Positions 1 to 10,170 of a stretch of DNA of 64,000 bases are shown here, one piece after another. The DNA is taken from assembly GCF_016592155.1 (NCBI RefSeq), contig NZ_AP024237.1, positions 3,782,001 to 3,846,000 on the forward strand. The letters run 5' to 3'. This DNA is from Mycobacterium heckeshornense. GTDB taxonomy: Bacteria > Actinomycetota > Actinomycetes > Mycobacteriales > Mycobacteriaceae. Positions within the stretch are counted from its first letter, which is position 1. Each line of letters opens with the position of its first letter. The notes below the pieces were generated by a model, which searched no databases, had not been told where the DNA came from, and was given only the letters and a program-made list of their open reading frames with translations. The position numbers and the translations under genes were made by a program.

Positions 1-410
1 TGGCGGTTGGCCGCCAGAGCTGTTTGGTGCGTGAGCACCGCCACCACTTTCTCGCCGTACCGCACCGGCACAGCTTCAATGTTTAAGCCCCGCTGCTGCC
101 ACGAAAAATGTTGTCCCGCATCGCGTTCCCGTCCGATGGTGCCGGACGTGAACGCCGCGGCAACCAACGGCAACTGGTCGGCGGAAACCACCGTGCCTAC
201 CGCGTCGGCCAGCAAGACCGTCGGTGCGGTGTTGGGCCGACATTGCGCGACGCACACCAGCGCGCCGTCATCACGACGCACCCACATCAAGTAGTCGGCA
301 AACGACAGGTCGGCCAGCAGCTGCCACTCGCCCACTACCGCGTGCAGGTGGTCGACAGCGCTGCCCGGCAGGACGGTGTGTTCGGCAAGCAGGTCACCGA
401 GAGTCGACAT
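1..410 (-). CDS. pdtaS: Two-component sensor histidine kinase PdtaS, N-terminal part (runs off the window)
   Basis: The first 136 residues are present, starting MSTLGDLLAEHTVLPGSAVD from the ATG at 410. They form a GAF-like sensor region closely matching remembered M. tuberculosis Rv3220c. The family is a cytosolic histidine kinase that phosphorylates the RNA-binding antiterminator PdtaR; the PAS and kinase domains lie beyond base 1. The gene is transcribed leftward, next to the small biotinylated protein gene, as in M. tuberculosis. No break is visible in the part seen. Confidence 0.9.
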   Translation of the reverse strand, partial: MSTLGDLLAEHTVLPGSAVDHLHAVVGEWQLLADLSFADYLMWVRRDDGALVCVAQCRPNTAPTVLLADAVGTVVSADQLPLVAAAFTSGTIGRERDAGQHFSWQQRGLNIEAVPVRYGEKVVAVLTHQTALAANR

Positions 411-447
411 CGATAATTCCCGGCACCAAGTACGGCGGCGTCAACGC

Positions 448-663
448 TTAACTGATCACCGCGATGAGGTCTCCGGCCTGGATGACGTCGCCCACCGCCA
501 CGCTGACTTTGCTGACCGTGCCGGCCACTTCGGCCAGGACCGGAATCTCCATCTTCATCGACTCCAGCAGTACCAGAGTGTCCCCCTCGCCGATTCGATC
601 GCCCTCGTTGACCATGACTTCCAGCACGCTGGCGACGATCTCCGCTCGGACGTCCTCGGCCAT
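448..663 (-). CDS. Small biotinylated carrier protein (TB7.3-like)
   Basis: A 71-residue protein that is a free-standing biotinyl/lipoyl carrier domain. The biotin attachment motif ESMKMEIP is visible around residues 34-41, and the tail GDVIQAGDLIAVIS completes the beta-barrel. It has the same length as M. tuberculosis Rv3221c (TB7.3). Two ATGs lie side by side at 663 and 666; the one giving MAEDVRAEIV matches the family start. The role, probably carboxyl carriage, is not established. It lies directly upstream of pdtaS in the same orientation, with a 37-bp gap. Confidence 0.9.
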   Translation of the reverse strand: MAEDVRAEIVASVLEVMVNEGDRIGEGDTLVLLESMKMEIPVLAEVAGTVSKVSVAVGDVIQAGDLIAVIS

Positions 664-927
664 CATCACCCCGTTTCGCCACTTAGCCGACGGTTTGCGC
701 AATCTTGCCGCTCCATCGAACCACACTCGGTCGCGGTTGGAGCGCTGAGTGGGCCGCGCGCCGACGGCACCGCCAGGGGTAAGCAATTCCGAAGGTTAAT
801 AAGCAAATCTATAGAGTTCGATCCGTGATCGTGTCGTGTTCCAACTGTGATTCTTGAGCAGAATCGTTACCAAAGTGATTTCTGTGTCCGAAGCACATTC
901 CGTGCCTGAGGAGTGAGGAGTTTCCGG

Positions 928-1449
928 ATGTCCCTGAACACGTCTACGAACCCGCGGACCCGGGCGGGCCGCGTCGCGGCCGGGGCAGGCCTGGTGCTGG
1001 CCACTGCCGGGGTGATCGCGTTCGGCAGTGGGGTCGCCGCCGCCTCTCCCCCGCCTATGCTCGTCGACGACCCGGCTCCCGCTCCCGCGCCCGACCCAAC
1101 CGCTGCGGTCAACGCCGCCAACGCGATCTTCGGGGTCCTCAATTCTTTGTTGAATTCGGTGCTGCCCGGCGCCGGTTCGCTGGTGCCCGAAACCTCCCCG
1201 CCAGCCCCCTGTCGCCAGGCGTCGGCACCTCCCCGCCAGCCCCCTGTCGCCAGGCACCGGCACCTACCCCAGCCCCCTGTCGCCGGGCGTCGGCACCTAC
1301 CCCGGCATGCCGTCGCCGGGCGTCGGCACCTACCCCGGCCCGCTATCCCCGGCGCAGGCCCCTACCGCGCCGCCACAAACCGGCCCGCTCTCCCCGGCGC
1401 AGACCAGCCCGGTGGTATAGCCCGGCTACGACCGGGACCGACGCCGTGA
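928..1449 (+). CDS. Secreted Ala/Pro-rich protein with tandem repeats, probably frameshifted
   Basis: The start ATG at 928 follows a GAGGAG-like ribosome site. Residues 1-40 are an export signal: an Arg-rich start, then a hydrophobic stretch ending GVAAASP. The mature N-terminus is Ala/Pro-rich. From about 1195 the DNA is a tandem repeat encoding SPLSPGVGTYPG-like units, but these read correctly only in a different frame that ends with TAG at 1418-1420. The frame as written continues through Arg-rich sequence to 1449. One spacing between repeat units is 35 bp where the later units are 33 bp apart, which is the visible cause. Function is unknown; it resembles proline-rich cell-wall proteins of mycobacteria. 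Confidence 0.6.
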   Translation: MSLNTSTNPRTRAGRVAAGAGLVLATAGVIAFGSGVAAASPPPMLVDDPAPAPAPDPTAAVNAANAIFGVLNSLLNSVLPGAGSLVPETSPPAPCRQASAPPRQPPVARHRHLPQPPVAGRRHLPRHAVAGRRHLPRPAIPGAGPYRAATNRPALPGADQPGGIARLRPGPTP

Positions 1450-1489
1450 AAAACTAGGGCACAAGGCACACCCGCAAGGAGGTTCATCG

Positions 1490-1570
1490 ATGGCCAAACG
1501 TGGCCGCAAGAGGCGCGACCGCAAGCACAGCAAGGCCAATCACGGCAAGCGGCCCAACGCGGGCAGTTAG
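1490..1570 (+). CDS. 50S ribosomal protein bL37 (26 residues)
   Basis: A tiny, extremely basic peptide beginning MAKRGRKRRDRKHSKANHGK. It matches the mycobacterial large-subunit protein bL37 known from M. smegmatis ribosome structures (about 24 residues). An excellent Shine-Dalgarno AAGGAGG at 1476-1482 sits 7 bases before the ATG, so it is surely translated. The stop overlaps the stop of rshA on the opposite strand by a few bases (convergent genes). Such short genes are often missed in annotation. Confidence 0.85.
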   Translation: MAKRGRKRRDRKHSKANHGKRPNAGS

Positions 1571-1854
1571 CCGCGGATGATCGTGGTCCGGCTGATCTCC
1601 AGGCGCAGTCGCTCGCGAAGATGCTCCGGAGCCTTTTCGCCTTTGCACTTCTTGGCGATCAGCGCTTTGATCCGCTCTTCGAGCCCGTAATGCCGTAGAC
1701 ATTCGGGGCAAACCTCGAGGTGCCGGCGCAGCTTCCTTTTCGCGTCCGGGGTGCATTCACCGTCAAGCAGGGTCCAAATCTCGGCAATCACTTGCCGGCA
1801 GTCGGCGTACATGTCCGGATCGCTGCCTCCGCCGGAGCAGGAGAAGTCGCTCAC
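1567..1854 (-). CDS. rshA: Anti-sigma factor RshA (zinc/redox switch for SigH)
   Basis: A 95-residue cytosolic anti-sigma factor of the ZAS type. The HX3CX2C zinc motif is visible as H45, C49 and C52, with further cysteines at 19 and 34. In the family, oxidation or phosphorylation releases SigH. Its start overlaps the sigH stop by four bases (ATGA), so the two are translationally coupled. Length and motif agree with M. tuberculosis Rv3221A (about 101 residues). Confidence 0.9.
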   Translation of the reverse strand: MSDFSCSGGGSDPDMYADCRQVIAEIWTLLDGECTPDAKRKLRRHLEVCPECLRHYGLEERIKALIAKKCKGEKAPEHLRERLRLEISRTTIIRG

Positions 1855-2519
1855 GACGACACCTCCTCAGCTGTCTGATCGCCGCGAATAAACCCGCGCT
1901 CCTTGGCCACGTTGGCCAGCAGCCCGCGCAGCTGACGCCTGCCGCGGTGCAGCCGCGACATCACCGTCCCGATCGGCGTATCCATGATCTCGGCGATCTC
2001 CTTATACGGGAAACCCTCGACGTCGGCCAAGTACACCGCCATCCGGAATTCTTCAGGCAACGCCTGCAGCGCTTCCTTGATCTCGGTGTCGGGTAGCGCC
2101 TCGAGAGCTTCGACCTCCGCTGAGCGCAGGCCAGTCGAGGAATGCTCGGCGTTGGCGGCAAGTTGCCAGTCGGTGATTTCCTCGGTCGGGTACTGCGAGG
2201 GCTGCCGCTGCTTCCGGCGGTAGTTGTTGATGTAGGTGTTCGTGAGGATGCGATAAAGCCAGGCCTTGAGATTCGTGCCCTCGCGGAACGACCGGAATCC
2301 GGCGTAGGCCTTGACCATGGTCTCCTGGAGCAGATCCTCGGCATCGGCAGGATTGCGGGTCAGGCGTAACGCGCCGCCGTAGAGCTGGTCCAGCAAGGGA
2401 ATCGCGTCGCGTTCAAAACGCGTCGTCAACTCTTCGTCGGTTTCGTCGGATCGGGCCGGCCCAGCGGGTCTGCCGACCTCCGCGATGTCTTGCCCGGTCG
2501 TGTCGTCGCTGTCGGCCAT
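1851..2519 (-). CDS. sigH: RNA polymerase ECF sigma factor SigH
   Basis: A 222-residue ECF sigma factor. Region 2 is around [17 protein letters not shown]; region 4 includes [20 protein letters not shown]. It is nearly identical to M. tuberculosis SigH in these parts. SigH directs the heat and thiol-oxidation response, including thioredoxin genes and itself. I chose the ATG at 2519 ([10 protein letters not shown]), which fits the 216-residue family length; an in-frame upstream extension to 2636 is Cys/Arg-rich and unlike the family. A SigH-type promoter candidate lies about 215 bp upstream. Confidence 0.92.
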   Translation of the reverse strand: MADSDDTTGQDIAEVGRPAGPARSDETDEELTTRFERDAIPLLDQLYGGALRLTRNPADAEDLLQETMVKAYAGFRSFREGTNLKAWLYRILTNTYINNYRRKQRQPSQYPTEEITDWQLAANAEHSSTGLRSAEVEALEALPDTEIKEALQALPEEFRMAVYLADVEGFPYKEIAEIMDTPIGTVMSRLHRGRRQLRGLLANVAKERGFIRGDQTAEEVSS

Positions 2520-2734
2520 CTTCGTTAGCACAGTCCCTTCTGTCGCGGTGTCGCCGAAGAGCCCCCACAGCGACACCTGACGCTCGAGGCAGCGAGCCGA
2601 CTGCTCGTTTTCCAGCAGGCTGATCGCCGCTGACACCCGACGCCCCTCCCCAATCTAGAGGTTGTGACCGACAGATTGTTCTCCGGTTGATCGCGCGCGG
2701 GCGCGAACCGCGCCGCAGATCGACCTCACCAGTC

Positions 2735-2761
2735 AACAGCATTGAGCATTCCGCTATTTCC
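2735..2761 (-). promoter_or_regulatory. Candidate SigH-dependent promoter of sigH
   Basis: On the minus strand GGAAAT is followed after 18 bases by GTT. This resembles the SigH consensus (GGAA-type -35, GTT-type -10, spacing 16-20). It would give autoregulation as known for sigH in M. tuberculosis. Short degenerate motifs like this arise by chance, so confidence is low. Confidence 0.3.
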
Positions 2762-2837
2762 GGTGCCGAAATTGGCCGGAATCGCGCAAATCCCGACCGC
2801 TGGCCGAAGGCAATCCGCGCGACGTTAGTGTGGCGCC

Positions 2838-3686
<849 letters not shown>

Positions 3687-3696
3687 GGGGCAGCCG

Positions 3697-4455
3697 TCAC
3701 AGCAGGGTGGCCTGCTCGGGCTGCGCCTCGACCGGCTCGATCAGCTCAGGTCCGTTGTTGGCGACGTTGTTGACCAACGTCGATACCCGGCGCATCCGGA
3801 TACCCCGCACGTCCGGCGGACGCGCCAACAGCTGCGGGTCCGGCGGGGTGTCCGGATCAAGCCAGTGGTCCCAGTCGCGTTCGGGTACCACCAGCGGCAT
3901 GCGGTCATGGATCTCGGCGAGCTCGCCGACCGCCTCGGTGGTGATGATCGCGCAGGTTAGCAGCGGTGCCCCGTCCTTTTCCGGCTTCCACACCGACCAC
4001 AGGCCGGCCATGAACAACGGCTCCCCGTCTTCGCGATAGACGTAATACGGCGTTTTGCGGGCCCTTTTGCCCGAGTCGCGGCTCACGTGCCATTCGTAAA
4101 AGCCGTCCATGGGGACGAGGCATCGCCTGGATTTCGCGGCGGCGCGAAACGCCGGCGAGGTGGTGACCTTGTCGGCACGGGCGTTGATCAGCAGCGGACC
4201 CTTGGAGTCGGGCGCGCCGTCGGGCCCCGCCTTGACCCAGGGCGGGATCAGCCCCCACCGCATCAGGCGCACCCGCCGCGTGGGTTCGTCGTCGGGTTCG
4301 TCGTGACGACGCACCACGGTCGCGATCGCCGTGGTCGGCGCCACGTTGTAGTTCGGTGCGGCGCGGCGGTCCGGAGACCCGGTGGCCTCGTCGATCGCCT
4401 TGATCTTCTCAGCAAGCTTTGCCGGGTCGGTCGTCACCGCGAATCGTCCGCACAT
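3697..4455 (-). CDS. SRAP-domain abasic-site processing protein (HMCES/YedK family)
   Basis: A 252-residue SRAP protein. After start-Met removal the catalytic cysteine is the new N-terminus: MCGRFAV begins at 4455, which fixes the start, because any upstream start would bury Cys2. Conserved NARAD, GFYEW and HDRMP motifs are present. The family forms a thiazolidine cross-link with abasic sites in single-stranded DNA and shields replication forks. It corresponds to Rv3226c and is divergent from aroA with a 69-bp gap. Confidence 0.9.
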   Translation of the reverse strand: MCGRFAVTTDPAKLAEKIKAIDEATGSPDRRAAPNYNVAPTTAIATVVRRHDEPDDEPTRRVRLMRWGLIPPWVKAGPDGAPDSKGPLLINARADKVTTSPAFRAAAKSRRCLVPMDGFYEWHVSRDSGKRARKTPYYVYREDGEPLFMAGLWSVWKPEKDGAPLLTCAIITTEAVGELAEIHDRMPLVVPERDWDHWLDPDTPPDPQLLARPPDVRGIRMRRVSTLVNNVANNGPELIEPVEAQPEQATLL

Positions 4456-4524
4456 GGCTTCCATACTGCCTGCATACTTCCTGGCTGGTGCCCAGCGCTG
4501 CCGTCGAGAAGCCATGATGGACCT

Positions 4525-5823
4525 GTGACCACCCAGCTATGGACGGCACCGTGCCCACCCCGACCGGTGTATGCGACTGTGACCGTGCCGGGCTCGAAAT
4601 CGCAGACCAACCGCGCCCTGGTGCTCTCGGCGCTGGCCGCGGCGACAGGTCAGGGGGCCTCAACCATCCGCGGAGCGCTGCGCAGCCGTGACACCGACCT
4701 GATGATCGGCGCACTGACCGCCCTTGGCCTGCACATCGAGGGGCCCGGCGACACGCTGACCGTCGGTGGCCGGCTTTCCCCGGTGCCGAACGCGCGGATC
4801 GATTGCGGCCTGGCCGGTACGGTGCTGCGGTTCGTGCCGCCGCTGGCCGCGCTGACCGACGCGACGGTCACATTCGACGGCGACGAACAAGCCCGGGCAC
4901 GGCCCATCGCACCGCTGCTGGACGCGCTGCGGGGGTTAGGTGTCGGCGTCGAGGGCACTGGCTTGCCGTTTCGGGTGCGGGGCACGGGATCGGTCACCGG
5001 CGGCGCGGTGTCGATCGATGCCTCGGCGTCGTCGCAGTTTGTTTCGGGCCTACTGCTGTGCGCGCCCGCGTTCACCGCAGGGCTGACCGTGCGGCACACC
5101 GGTCCGACGCTGCCGTCGGCGCCGCACATCGCCATGACGGTGGCGATGCTGCGACAGGCCGGGGTCGACGTCGACGATGCGGCACCGAACCGTTGGCAGG
5201 TGCGGCCGGGACGGGTGGAAGCCCTCCGCTGGGACATCGAACCGGATCTGTCCAATGCGTTTGCGTTCCTCGCGGCGGCCGTGGTGACCGGCGGCACGGT
5301 GCGAATTTCCGGCTGGCCGGCCGCCAGCATCCAGCCCGCCGACATCATCCTCGACGTCTTGCGCCACGTGAACGCCATTGCCACCCAAACTGCTTCGTAT
5401 CTCGAGGTGCGCGGGCCGCGGGTGTACGGCGGATTTGACGTCGACTTGGCAGACGTTGGCGAGTTGACGCCGGCGGTGGCGGTGCTCGCGGCGCTGGCCG
5501 CACCAGGGTCGGTGTCCAGGCTGAGCGGCATCGCGCATCTGCGCGGCCACGAGACCGACCGGCTCGCGGCGCTGAGCACCGAAATCAATCGCCTGGGCGG
5601 AAACTGCCGACAGACCCCTCACGGTCTGGTGATCACCGCGACCCCGCTGCGGCCGGGTATCTGGCGCTCGTATGCCGACCACCGGATGGCAACGGCTGGC
5701 GCGATCGTGGGTCTGCGGGTGGCCGGAGTCGAGGTCGACGACATCGCCACCACGGCCAAGACGTTGCCCGACTTTCCGCGGCTGTGGGCTGACATGCTGG
5801 CCGAGCAGGGGTCTGGCGCTTGA
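4525..5823 (+). CDS. aroA: 3-phosphoshikimate 1-carboxyvinyltransferase (EPSP synthase)
   Basis: A 432-residue EPSP synthase of the shikimate pathway; it joins shikimate-3-phosphate and phosphoenolpyruvate. Visible motifs are GSKSQTNRA near residues 20-28, [17 protein letters not shown] and the C-terminal YADHRMA. The start is GTG at 4525 (VTTQLWTAP), because upstream sequence in this frame belongs to the SRAP gene on the other strand. The stop overlaps the rsgA start, so the two are coupled. Confidence 0.93.
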   Translation: MTTQLWTAPCPPRPVYATVTVPGSKSQTNRALVLSALAAATGQGASTIRGALRSRDTDLMIGALTALGLHIEGPGDTLTVGGRLSPVPNARIDCGLAGTVLRFVPPLAALTDATVTFDGDEQARARPIAPLLDALRGLGVGVEGTGLPFRVRGTGSVTGGAVSIDASASSQFVSGLLLCAPAFTAGLTVRHTGPTLPSAPHIAMTVAMLRQAGVDVDDAAPNRWQVRPGRVEALRWDIEPDLSNAFAFLAAAVVTGGTVRISGWPAASIQPADIILDVLRHVNAIATQTASYLEVRGPRVYGGFDVDLADVGELTPAVAVLAALAAPGSVSRLSGIAHLRGHETDRLAALSTEINRLGGNCRQTPHGLVITATPLRPGIWRSYADHRMATAGAIVGLRVAGVEVDDIATTAKTLPDFPRLWADMLAEQGSGA

Positions 5824-6794
5824 GGCCAGGGGACTTCGACGAGTCCGACGTCAAGGTCCGCTCCGGACGGGGTTCGCGGCCGCGCACCAAAATCCGCCCC
5901 GAGCATGCCGACGCACGTCAGGCCATGGTCGTCGGCGTCGACCGCGGCCGCTGGCGATGTGTGCTCGACGGCGACCCCGGCCGTCGGGTCACCGCCATGC
6001 GGGCCCGGGAATTGGGCCGCACCCCGATCGTGGTGGGCGACGACGTCGACGTGGTCGGCGATCTGTCCGGACGCCCGGACACCTTGGCACGCATCGTTCG
6101 CCGCGGGCCGCGCCGAACGGTGTTGCGGCGCACCGCCGATGACACCGATCCGACCGAGCGGGTGGTCGTCGCCAACGCTGACCAGTTAATGATCGTGGTG
6201 TCGCTGGCTGACCCGCCGCCGCGAACCGGGCTGGTTGACCGGGCTCTCATCGCCGCCTACGCCGGCGGGCTCACGCCGATCCTGTGCCTGACCAAGACCG
6301 ACCTCGCGCCCGCCGAGCCGTTCGCCCAACAATTCGCCGACCTCGAGCTGACCGTGGTCGCCGCTGGCCGTGCCGATCCGCTGGATGCGACGGTGGATCT
6401 GCTCGCCGGAAAGCTCACCGTGCTGCTCGGCCACTCCGGGGTCGGCAAGTCGACTCTCGTCAATCGCCTTGTGCCAGAAGCGAATCGGGCTGTCGCCGAG
6501 GTGACTCACGTCGGCAAGGGTCGGCACACCTCGACACAGTCGGTGGCGCTGCCGTTACCCGGCGGCGGCTGGGTGATCGACACGCCGGGAATCCGCTCGT
6601 TCGGCCTGGCCCACATCGAGCCCGACGATGTGCTGCTGGCGTTTTCCGACCTGGCCGAGACGATCCGAAACTGTCCGCGCAGCTGTGGGCACATGGGCCC
6701 GCCCGCTGACCCGGAATGCGCGCTGGACTCTCTGACCGGACCGGCCGCGCGGCGTGTCCGCGCCGCGCGGCGGCTGCTGGCTATCCTGCCCTGA
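5820..6794 (+). CDS. rsgA: Ribosome small-subunit GTPase RsgA
   Basis: A 324-residue circularly permuted GTPase that helps mature the 30S subunit. Motif order is permuted as expected: TKTD (158-161), the P-loop GHSGVGKST (204-212), then DTPG (254-257). A C-terminal zinc knuckle is formed by C285, C289, H291 and C300. The start is TTG at 5820 overlapping the aroA TGA, giving [14 protein letters not shown], which matches the family start. It corresponds to Rv3228. Confidence 0.93.
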   Translation: MRPGDFDESDVKVRSGRGSRPRTKIRPEHADARQAMVVGVDRGRWRCVLDGDPGRRVTAMRARELGRTPIVVGDDVDVVGDLSGRPDTLARIVRRGPRRTVLRRTADDTDPTERVVVANADQLMIVVSLADPPPRTGLVDRALIAAYAGGLTPILCLTKTDLAPAEPFAQQFADLELTVVAAGRADPLDATVDLLAGKLTVLLGHSGVGKSTLVNRLVPEANRAVAEVTHVGKGRHTSTQSVALPLPGGGWVIDTPGIRSFGLAHIEPDDVLLAFSDLAETIRNCPRSCGHMGPPADPECALDSLTGPAARRVRAARRLLAILP

Positions 6795-6872
6795 GCAAGG
6801 CCGAGCGGGCGTGTTCGTCCACCGGCACGCCGCCAACCGCGCACAACCGCGCCCGCTCGCGCATCGTCCCGG

Positions 6873-8153
6873 TCAGGCCGCCAACTCGTCGCGCCGTGCC
6901 GTCGCAGGGTTGCCGCGATTCTTGCGCCGCCAACCACGCACGGTCGCGATCGCGCTCTTCAGCCCGCGCCGGCGACCAGTGGCCGGGTCGACACCGCTGA
7001 AGCCCTTGAGACCGGCGAACATCCGCTCGCTACGGGTCTCGGGAGCATCGTCGGCGCTGTCGCGCAGGTAGCGGTCCGGCAGCGACAGCTTGGCGATGGT
7101 CCGCCACGCCTTGGCGTATTGCAGCAGGAACGGGCCGGTCGTATAGGGCAGGTCGTATTTGTCGCAGACCTCGCGCACCCGCACCGAAATCTCGGCGAGC
7201 CGGTTGCTGGGCAGGTCCGGATACAGGTGGTGTTCGATCTGGTGGCACAGGTTGCCGCTCATGAACCGCATCACGGGTCCGGCGTCGAAGTTGGCGCTGC
7301 CCAGCAGCTGCCGCAGATACCAGTGGCCTTTCGATTCGCCGATCATGTCGGTCTTGCTGAATTTCTCGGCCCCGTCCGGGAAATGGCCGCAGAAGATCAC
7401 CGCGTTGGACCACAGGTTGCGGATCACGTTGGCTGTTGCGTTGGCTTTCAGCGTGGACATATAGGTCGCGCCGGGCGACAGCGAGGTCAGCGCCGGGAAC
7501 GCGACATAGTCCTTGACGAGCTGTCGTGCGGCTTTGCGCCCGAACTCGCGTATCCGGCGCCGGGTCTCTTCCGGGGCTGCGCGACCCTTGAAGATCTTGC
7601 CGATCTCCACGTGCTGCAAGCCGACTCCCCATTCAAAGCCGATCGCCAGAATCGTGTTGAACAGCAGGTTGAACAGGTTGTGCCGTTTCCAGCGCTGGTC
7701 TCGGGTGACCCGCAGCATGCCGTAGCCGACGTCGTCGTCCATCCCGAGAATGTTTGCGTATTTGTGGTGTACGAAGTTGTGGTTGTAGCGCCAGTGCTTG
7801 GACGCGCCCAGGTTGTCCCACTCCCAAGTCGAGGAATGAATCTCGGGATCGTTCATCCAATCCCACTGCCCGTGCATGACGTTGTGGCCGATCTCCATGT
7901 TCTCGACGATCTTGGCCACGCCCAGCGTCACCGCGCCCGCCCACCACGCCGTGCGTCGCGAACTTGCCGCCAGCAGCACGCGCCCGGCCACTTCCAGCGC
8001 GCGCTGCGCGGCAATGGTGCGGCGGATGTAGCGGGCGTCCCGTTCGCCGCGCGAGTCTTCTATGTCGGTGCGGATGGCATCAAGTTCGACGGCCAGGTTT
8101 TCGATATCGGCATCGGTGAGATGGGCGAATACCTTGATGTCGGTGATGGCCAT
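6873..8153 (-). CDS. desA3: Membrane acyl-CoA delta-9 desaturase DesA3
   Basis: A 426-residue di-iron membrane desaturase that makes oleate from stearoyl-CoA. All three histidine boxes are visible: HNVMH at 90-94, HNFVHH at 125-130 and HQIEHH at 304-309. ATG at 8153 (MAITDIKVFAHL) matches the remembered start of M. tuberculosis Rv3229c (427 residues). Its electron donor is the reductase encoded immediately upstream. A palindromic control region sits in the 93-bp gap between the two genes. Confidence 0.93.
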   Translation of the reverse strand: MAITDIKVFAHLTDADIENLAVELDAIRTDIEDSRGERDARYIRRTIAAQRALEVAGRVLLAASSRRTAWWAGAVTLGVAKIVENMEIGHNVMHGQWDWMNDPEIHSSTWEWDNLGASKHWRYNHNFVHHKYANILGMDDDVGYGMLRVTRDQRWKRHNLFNLLFNTILAIGFEWGVGLQHVEIGKIFKGRAAPEETRRRIREFGRKAARQLVKDYVAFPALTSLSPGATYMSTLKANATANVIRNLWSNAVIFCGHFPDGAEKFSKTDMIGESKGHWYLRQLLGSANFDAGPVMRFMSGNLCHQIEHHLYPDLPSNRLAEISVRVREVCDKYDLPYTTGPFLLQYAKAWRTIAKLSLPDRYLRDSADDAPETRSERMFAGLKGFSGVDPATGRRRGLKSAIATVRGWRRKNRGNPATARRDELAA

Positions 8154-8187
8154 GCCCCGCCTTTCTACAAAGTCGTGCCCGCGTTGA

Positions 8188-8219
8188 CCTACGCTATCGT
8201 AGGCTACGAAACCGTAGGT
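8188..8219. promoter_or_regulatory. Paired palindromes before desA3 (candidate TetR-type operator)
   Basis: CCTACGctatCGTAGG (8188-8203) is an exact 6+6 inverted repeat. It is followed at once by TACGaaacCGTA, a weaker palindrome. The reverse complement of this stretch matches the element upstream of the reductase gene at 9445-9476. Two tandem boxes spaced about 15-16 bp suit binding of two repressor dimers. No bound protein can be named from sequence. Confidence 0.55.
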
Positions 8220-8246
8220 TACCAACGAGTAGCGCCTGAGAATCGG

Positions 8247-9392
8247 TTAAATATCGAGCACGCAGTCACCGGAGGGGGCCGAAACGCAGGTCTGGATCCG
8301 GGTGCCGGGCTCGTGTTCAACCCCGGTTCGCAGGTCGCGAACATGGCCGTCGAGCAGCGGTACCACGCACGACCGGCAGATGCCCATCCGGCAGCCGAAC
8401 GGCATCCGCACCCCAGCCTGCTCTCCGGCGTCCATCAACGAGGTCGCCGCATCGGCCGCCGCGGTCCGACCGCTGCGCGCAAACGTGACCGTCCCGCCAA
8501 CCCCCGCGGGCGCGGACCGAGACACCGCGAACCGCTCCAGGTGCAGCCGCTCGCCTATACCCGCCGCCGACCAGACCTTCTCGGCCGCAGTGAGCATGCC
8601 TTCGGGCCCGCACGCCCAGGTCCGCCGTTCGCGCCAGTCGGGCACGTCCTCGTCGAGGCGGGCAAGGTCGAGCCGCCCCTGTGTGCGGGTCGTGCGCAAC
8701 CGCAGGTGGTAACCGTCATGTTGGCGTTCTAGCTCGGCCAGTTCCGCCGCGAACATCACCTCCGCCGCCGTTGGCGCCGAATGCAGATGCATGACGTCGG
8801 TGACCTGGTTGCGGCGCACCAGGGTGCGCAGCATCGACATCACCGGTGTGATCCCGGTGCCTGCGGTCAAAAACAGGATGGCGGGCGGCGCGGGGTCGGG
8901 CAGCACGAAATTTCCCTGCGGCTCGGCCAGCCGCACGATCGTGCCGGGCCTGACACCCTCAACCAGGTGGGTGGACAGGAAGCCCTCCGGCATCGCTTTG
9001 ACGGTGATCGTCACCGTGCACGACGCCGTGACCGGGCTTGACGTCAGCGAGTACGACCGCCACCGCCATCGCCCGTCCACGAGCAATCCAATGCCGATGT
9101 ACTGACCGGGCTGATAGTCGAAGCGAAAACCCCAGCCCGGTTTGATGACCAGCGTTGCGGCGTCGCGCGTCTCGCGGCGAACCTCCACGACCCGCCCCCG
9201 CAACTCCCGTGCCGACCACAGCGGATTGGCCAGTTGCAAGTAGTCGTCGGGCAACAGCGGCGTCGTGATGCGGGTGGCGATTCGGCGCAGCATATTCCAG
9301 ACCGGATGCTTGTCGGCGCCGACAATGGTCGGCTCCTGGGTGTCGACGACGTCGGCGGTGATCTTTGCGTAGTTCTTGCTCGCTGATTCCAT
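8247..9392 (-). CDS. NADPH-dependent flavin/2Fe-2S oxidoreductase, DesA3 electron donor (Rv3230c-like)
   Basis: A 381-residue three-domain reductase. The FAD-binding motif RSYSLT is at 112-117, followed by an NAD(P)-binding region (TAGTGITP). The C-terminal plant-type 2Fe-2S ferredoxin domain has ligands near C334, C339, C342 and C369. In M. tuberculosis Rv3230c passes electrons to DesA3. It is transcribed ahead of desA3 from a region holding a double palindrome. Confidence 0.9.
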   Translation of the reverse strand: MESASKNYAKITADVVDTQEPTIVGADKHPVWNMLRRIATRITTPLLPDDYLQLANPLWSARELRGRVVEVRRETRDAATLVIKPGWGFRFDYQPGQYIGIGLLVDGRWRWRSYSLTSSPVTASCTVTITVKAMPEGFLSTHLVEGVRPGTIVRLAEPQGNFVLPDPAPPAILFLTAGTGITPVMSMLRTLVRRNQVTDVMHLHSAPTAAEVMFAAELAELERQHDGYHLRLRTTRTQGRLDLARLDEDVPDWRERRTWACGPEGMLTAAEKVWSAAGIGERLHLERFAVSRSAPAGVGGTVTFARSGRTAAADAATSLMDAGEQAGVRMPFGCRMGICRSCVVPLLDGHVRDLRTGVEHEPGTRIQTCVSAPSGDCVLDI

Positions 9393-9444
9393 AGGAAGCT
9401 CCTGCTCACCGTGCGCTATGCGGCTTCCCGCTCACCGGTTAAAA

Positions 9445-9476
9445 CCTACGGTACCGTAACCTACGGTGCTGTAGCC
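9445..9476. promoter_or_regulatory. Paired palindromes before the DesA3 reductase gene (candidate TetR-type operator)
   Basis: Contains the perfect 12-bp palindrome TACGGTACCGTA (9447-9458), directly followed by the related box CCTACGGTGCTGTAG. It lies about 50 bp before the reductase ATG, a usual operator position. Its likeness to the 8188-8219 element suggests one regulator controls both genes. Confidence 0.55.
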
Positions 9477-9502
9477 ACGGCCGGTGCACACCTGACAAGG
9501 AC

Positions 9503-10015
9503 TCAGAGCAGGTCCAGCAGGAACGGCAACTCCTGGGTGGCATACCAGGCCAGATCGTGGTCCTGCGCGTCACCGACGATCAGTTCGGCATCCTCATCGC
9601 CGAGGTCGGCCGCGTCGATGGCCGCGATCGCGGCGGTCACCGCCGCCTCCGCGGCGGCGTTGTCGACAAACACCGCGACGACATCGTGGAGAGCAACCGG
9701 CCCGCGAAGCCGCACCACGGCGTCGTCAAGATCCGGCCGAGGCGTCACCGCCTCCGCCTCCTCGACATCGGCGACCACGACCGCCCGCCGCGGCGGCAGC
9801 TCTCCGCGGCGCTCGTCACCGGCAGCCAGCAGCCGCAGCGACGCCAAGGCGGCCTCGCGCAACGCCACCTCACCGAGTTCCTCGTCGTCGCCCTCGGCAT
9901 AGGATTCGCGCAGCGCCGGCGTCACCGCAAACGCGGTGCCGTTGACCGGCCACATCGAGCCGTCGGCGATCAGTCGCTGCAGCATCGCCAGCGTCGCCGG
10001 GACATACACCCGCAT
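9503..10015 (-). CDS. Conserved actinobacterial protein, Rv3231c-like
   Basis: A 170-residue acidic protein starting MRVYVPATLAMLQRL at ATG 10015, a start typical of this actinobacterial family. It is Ala/Glu/Asp-rich with no catalytic motif or membrane segment that I can see. It lies upstream of the desaturase operon in the same orientation. Function is unknown. In M. tuberculosis ppk2 (Rv3232c) is the neighbour; here the next gene is tgs3 after only 155 bp. Confidence 0.75.
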   Translation of the reverse strand: MRVYVPATLAMLQRLIADGSMWPVNGTAFAVTPALRESYAEGDDEELGEVALREAALASLRLLAAGDERRGELPPRRAVVVADVEEAEAVTPRPDLDDAVVRLRGPVALHDVVAVFVDNAAAEAAVTAAIAAIDAADLGDEDAELIVGDAQDHDLAWYATQELPFLLDLL

Positions 10016-10170
10016 CAGCTGAGGGTAACGGGACCGCTCGCGCTCACCGGGCAACGTTGCCGCGCAATCGTCTACACCGGTTGACAGGTCGCGGGGATGC
10101 CACAAGTGTCACAACTGTGCGGTGATGCTGTGTGCTCACAACCAGCAGCTGCCAGGCGTGCGCGACACGG

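Noticed and set aside
7119..8732. 537-codon plus-strand frame opposite desA3 and the reductase
   Set aside because: Shadow of two well-identified genes on the other strand; composition is Gln/His/Arg-rich with no family likeness.
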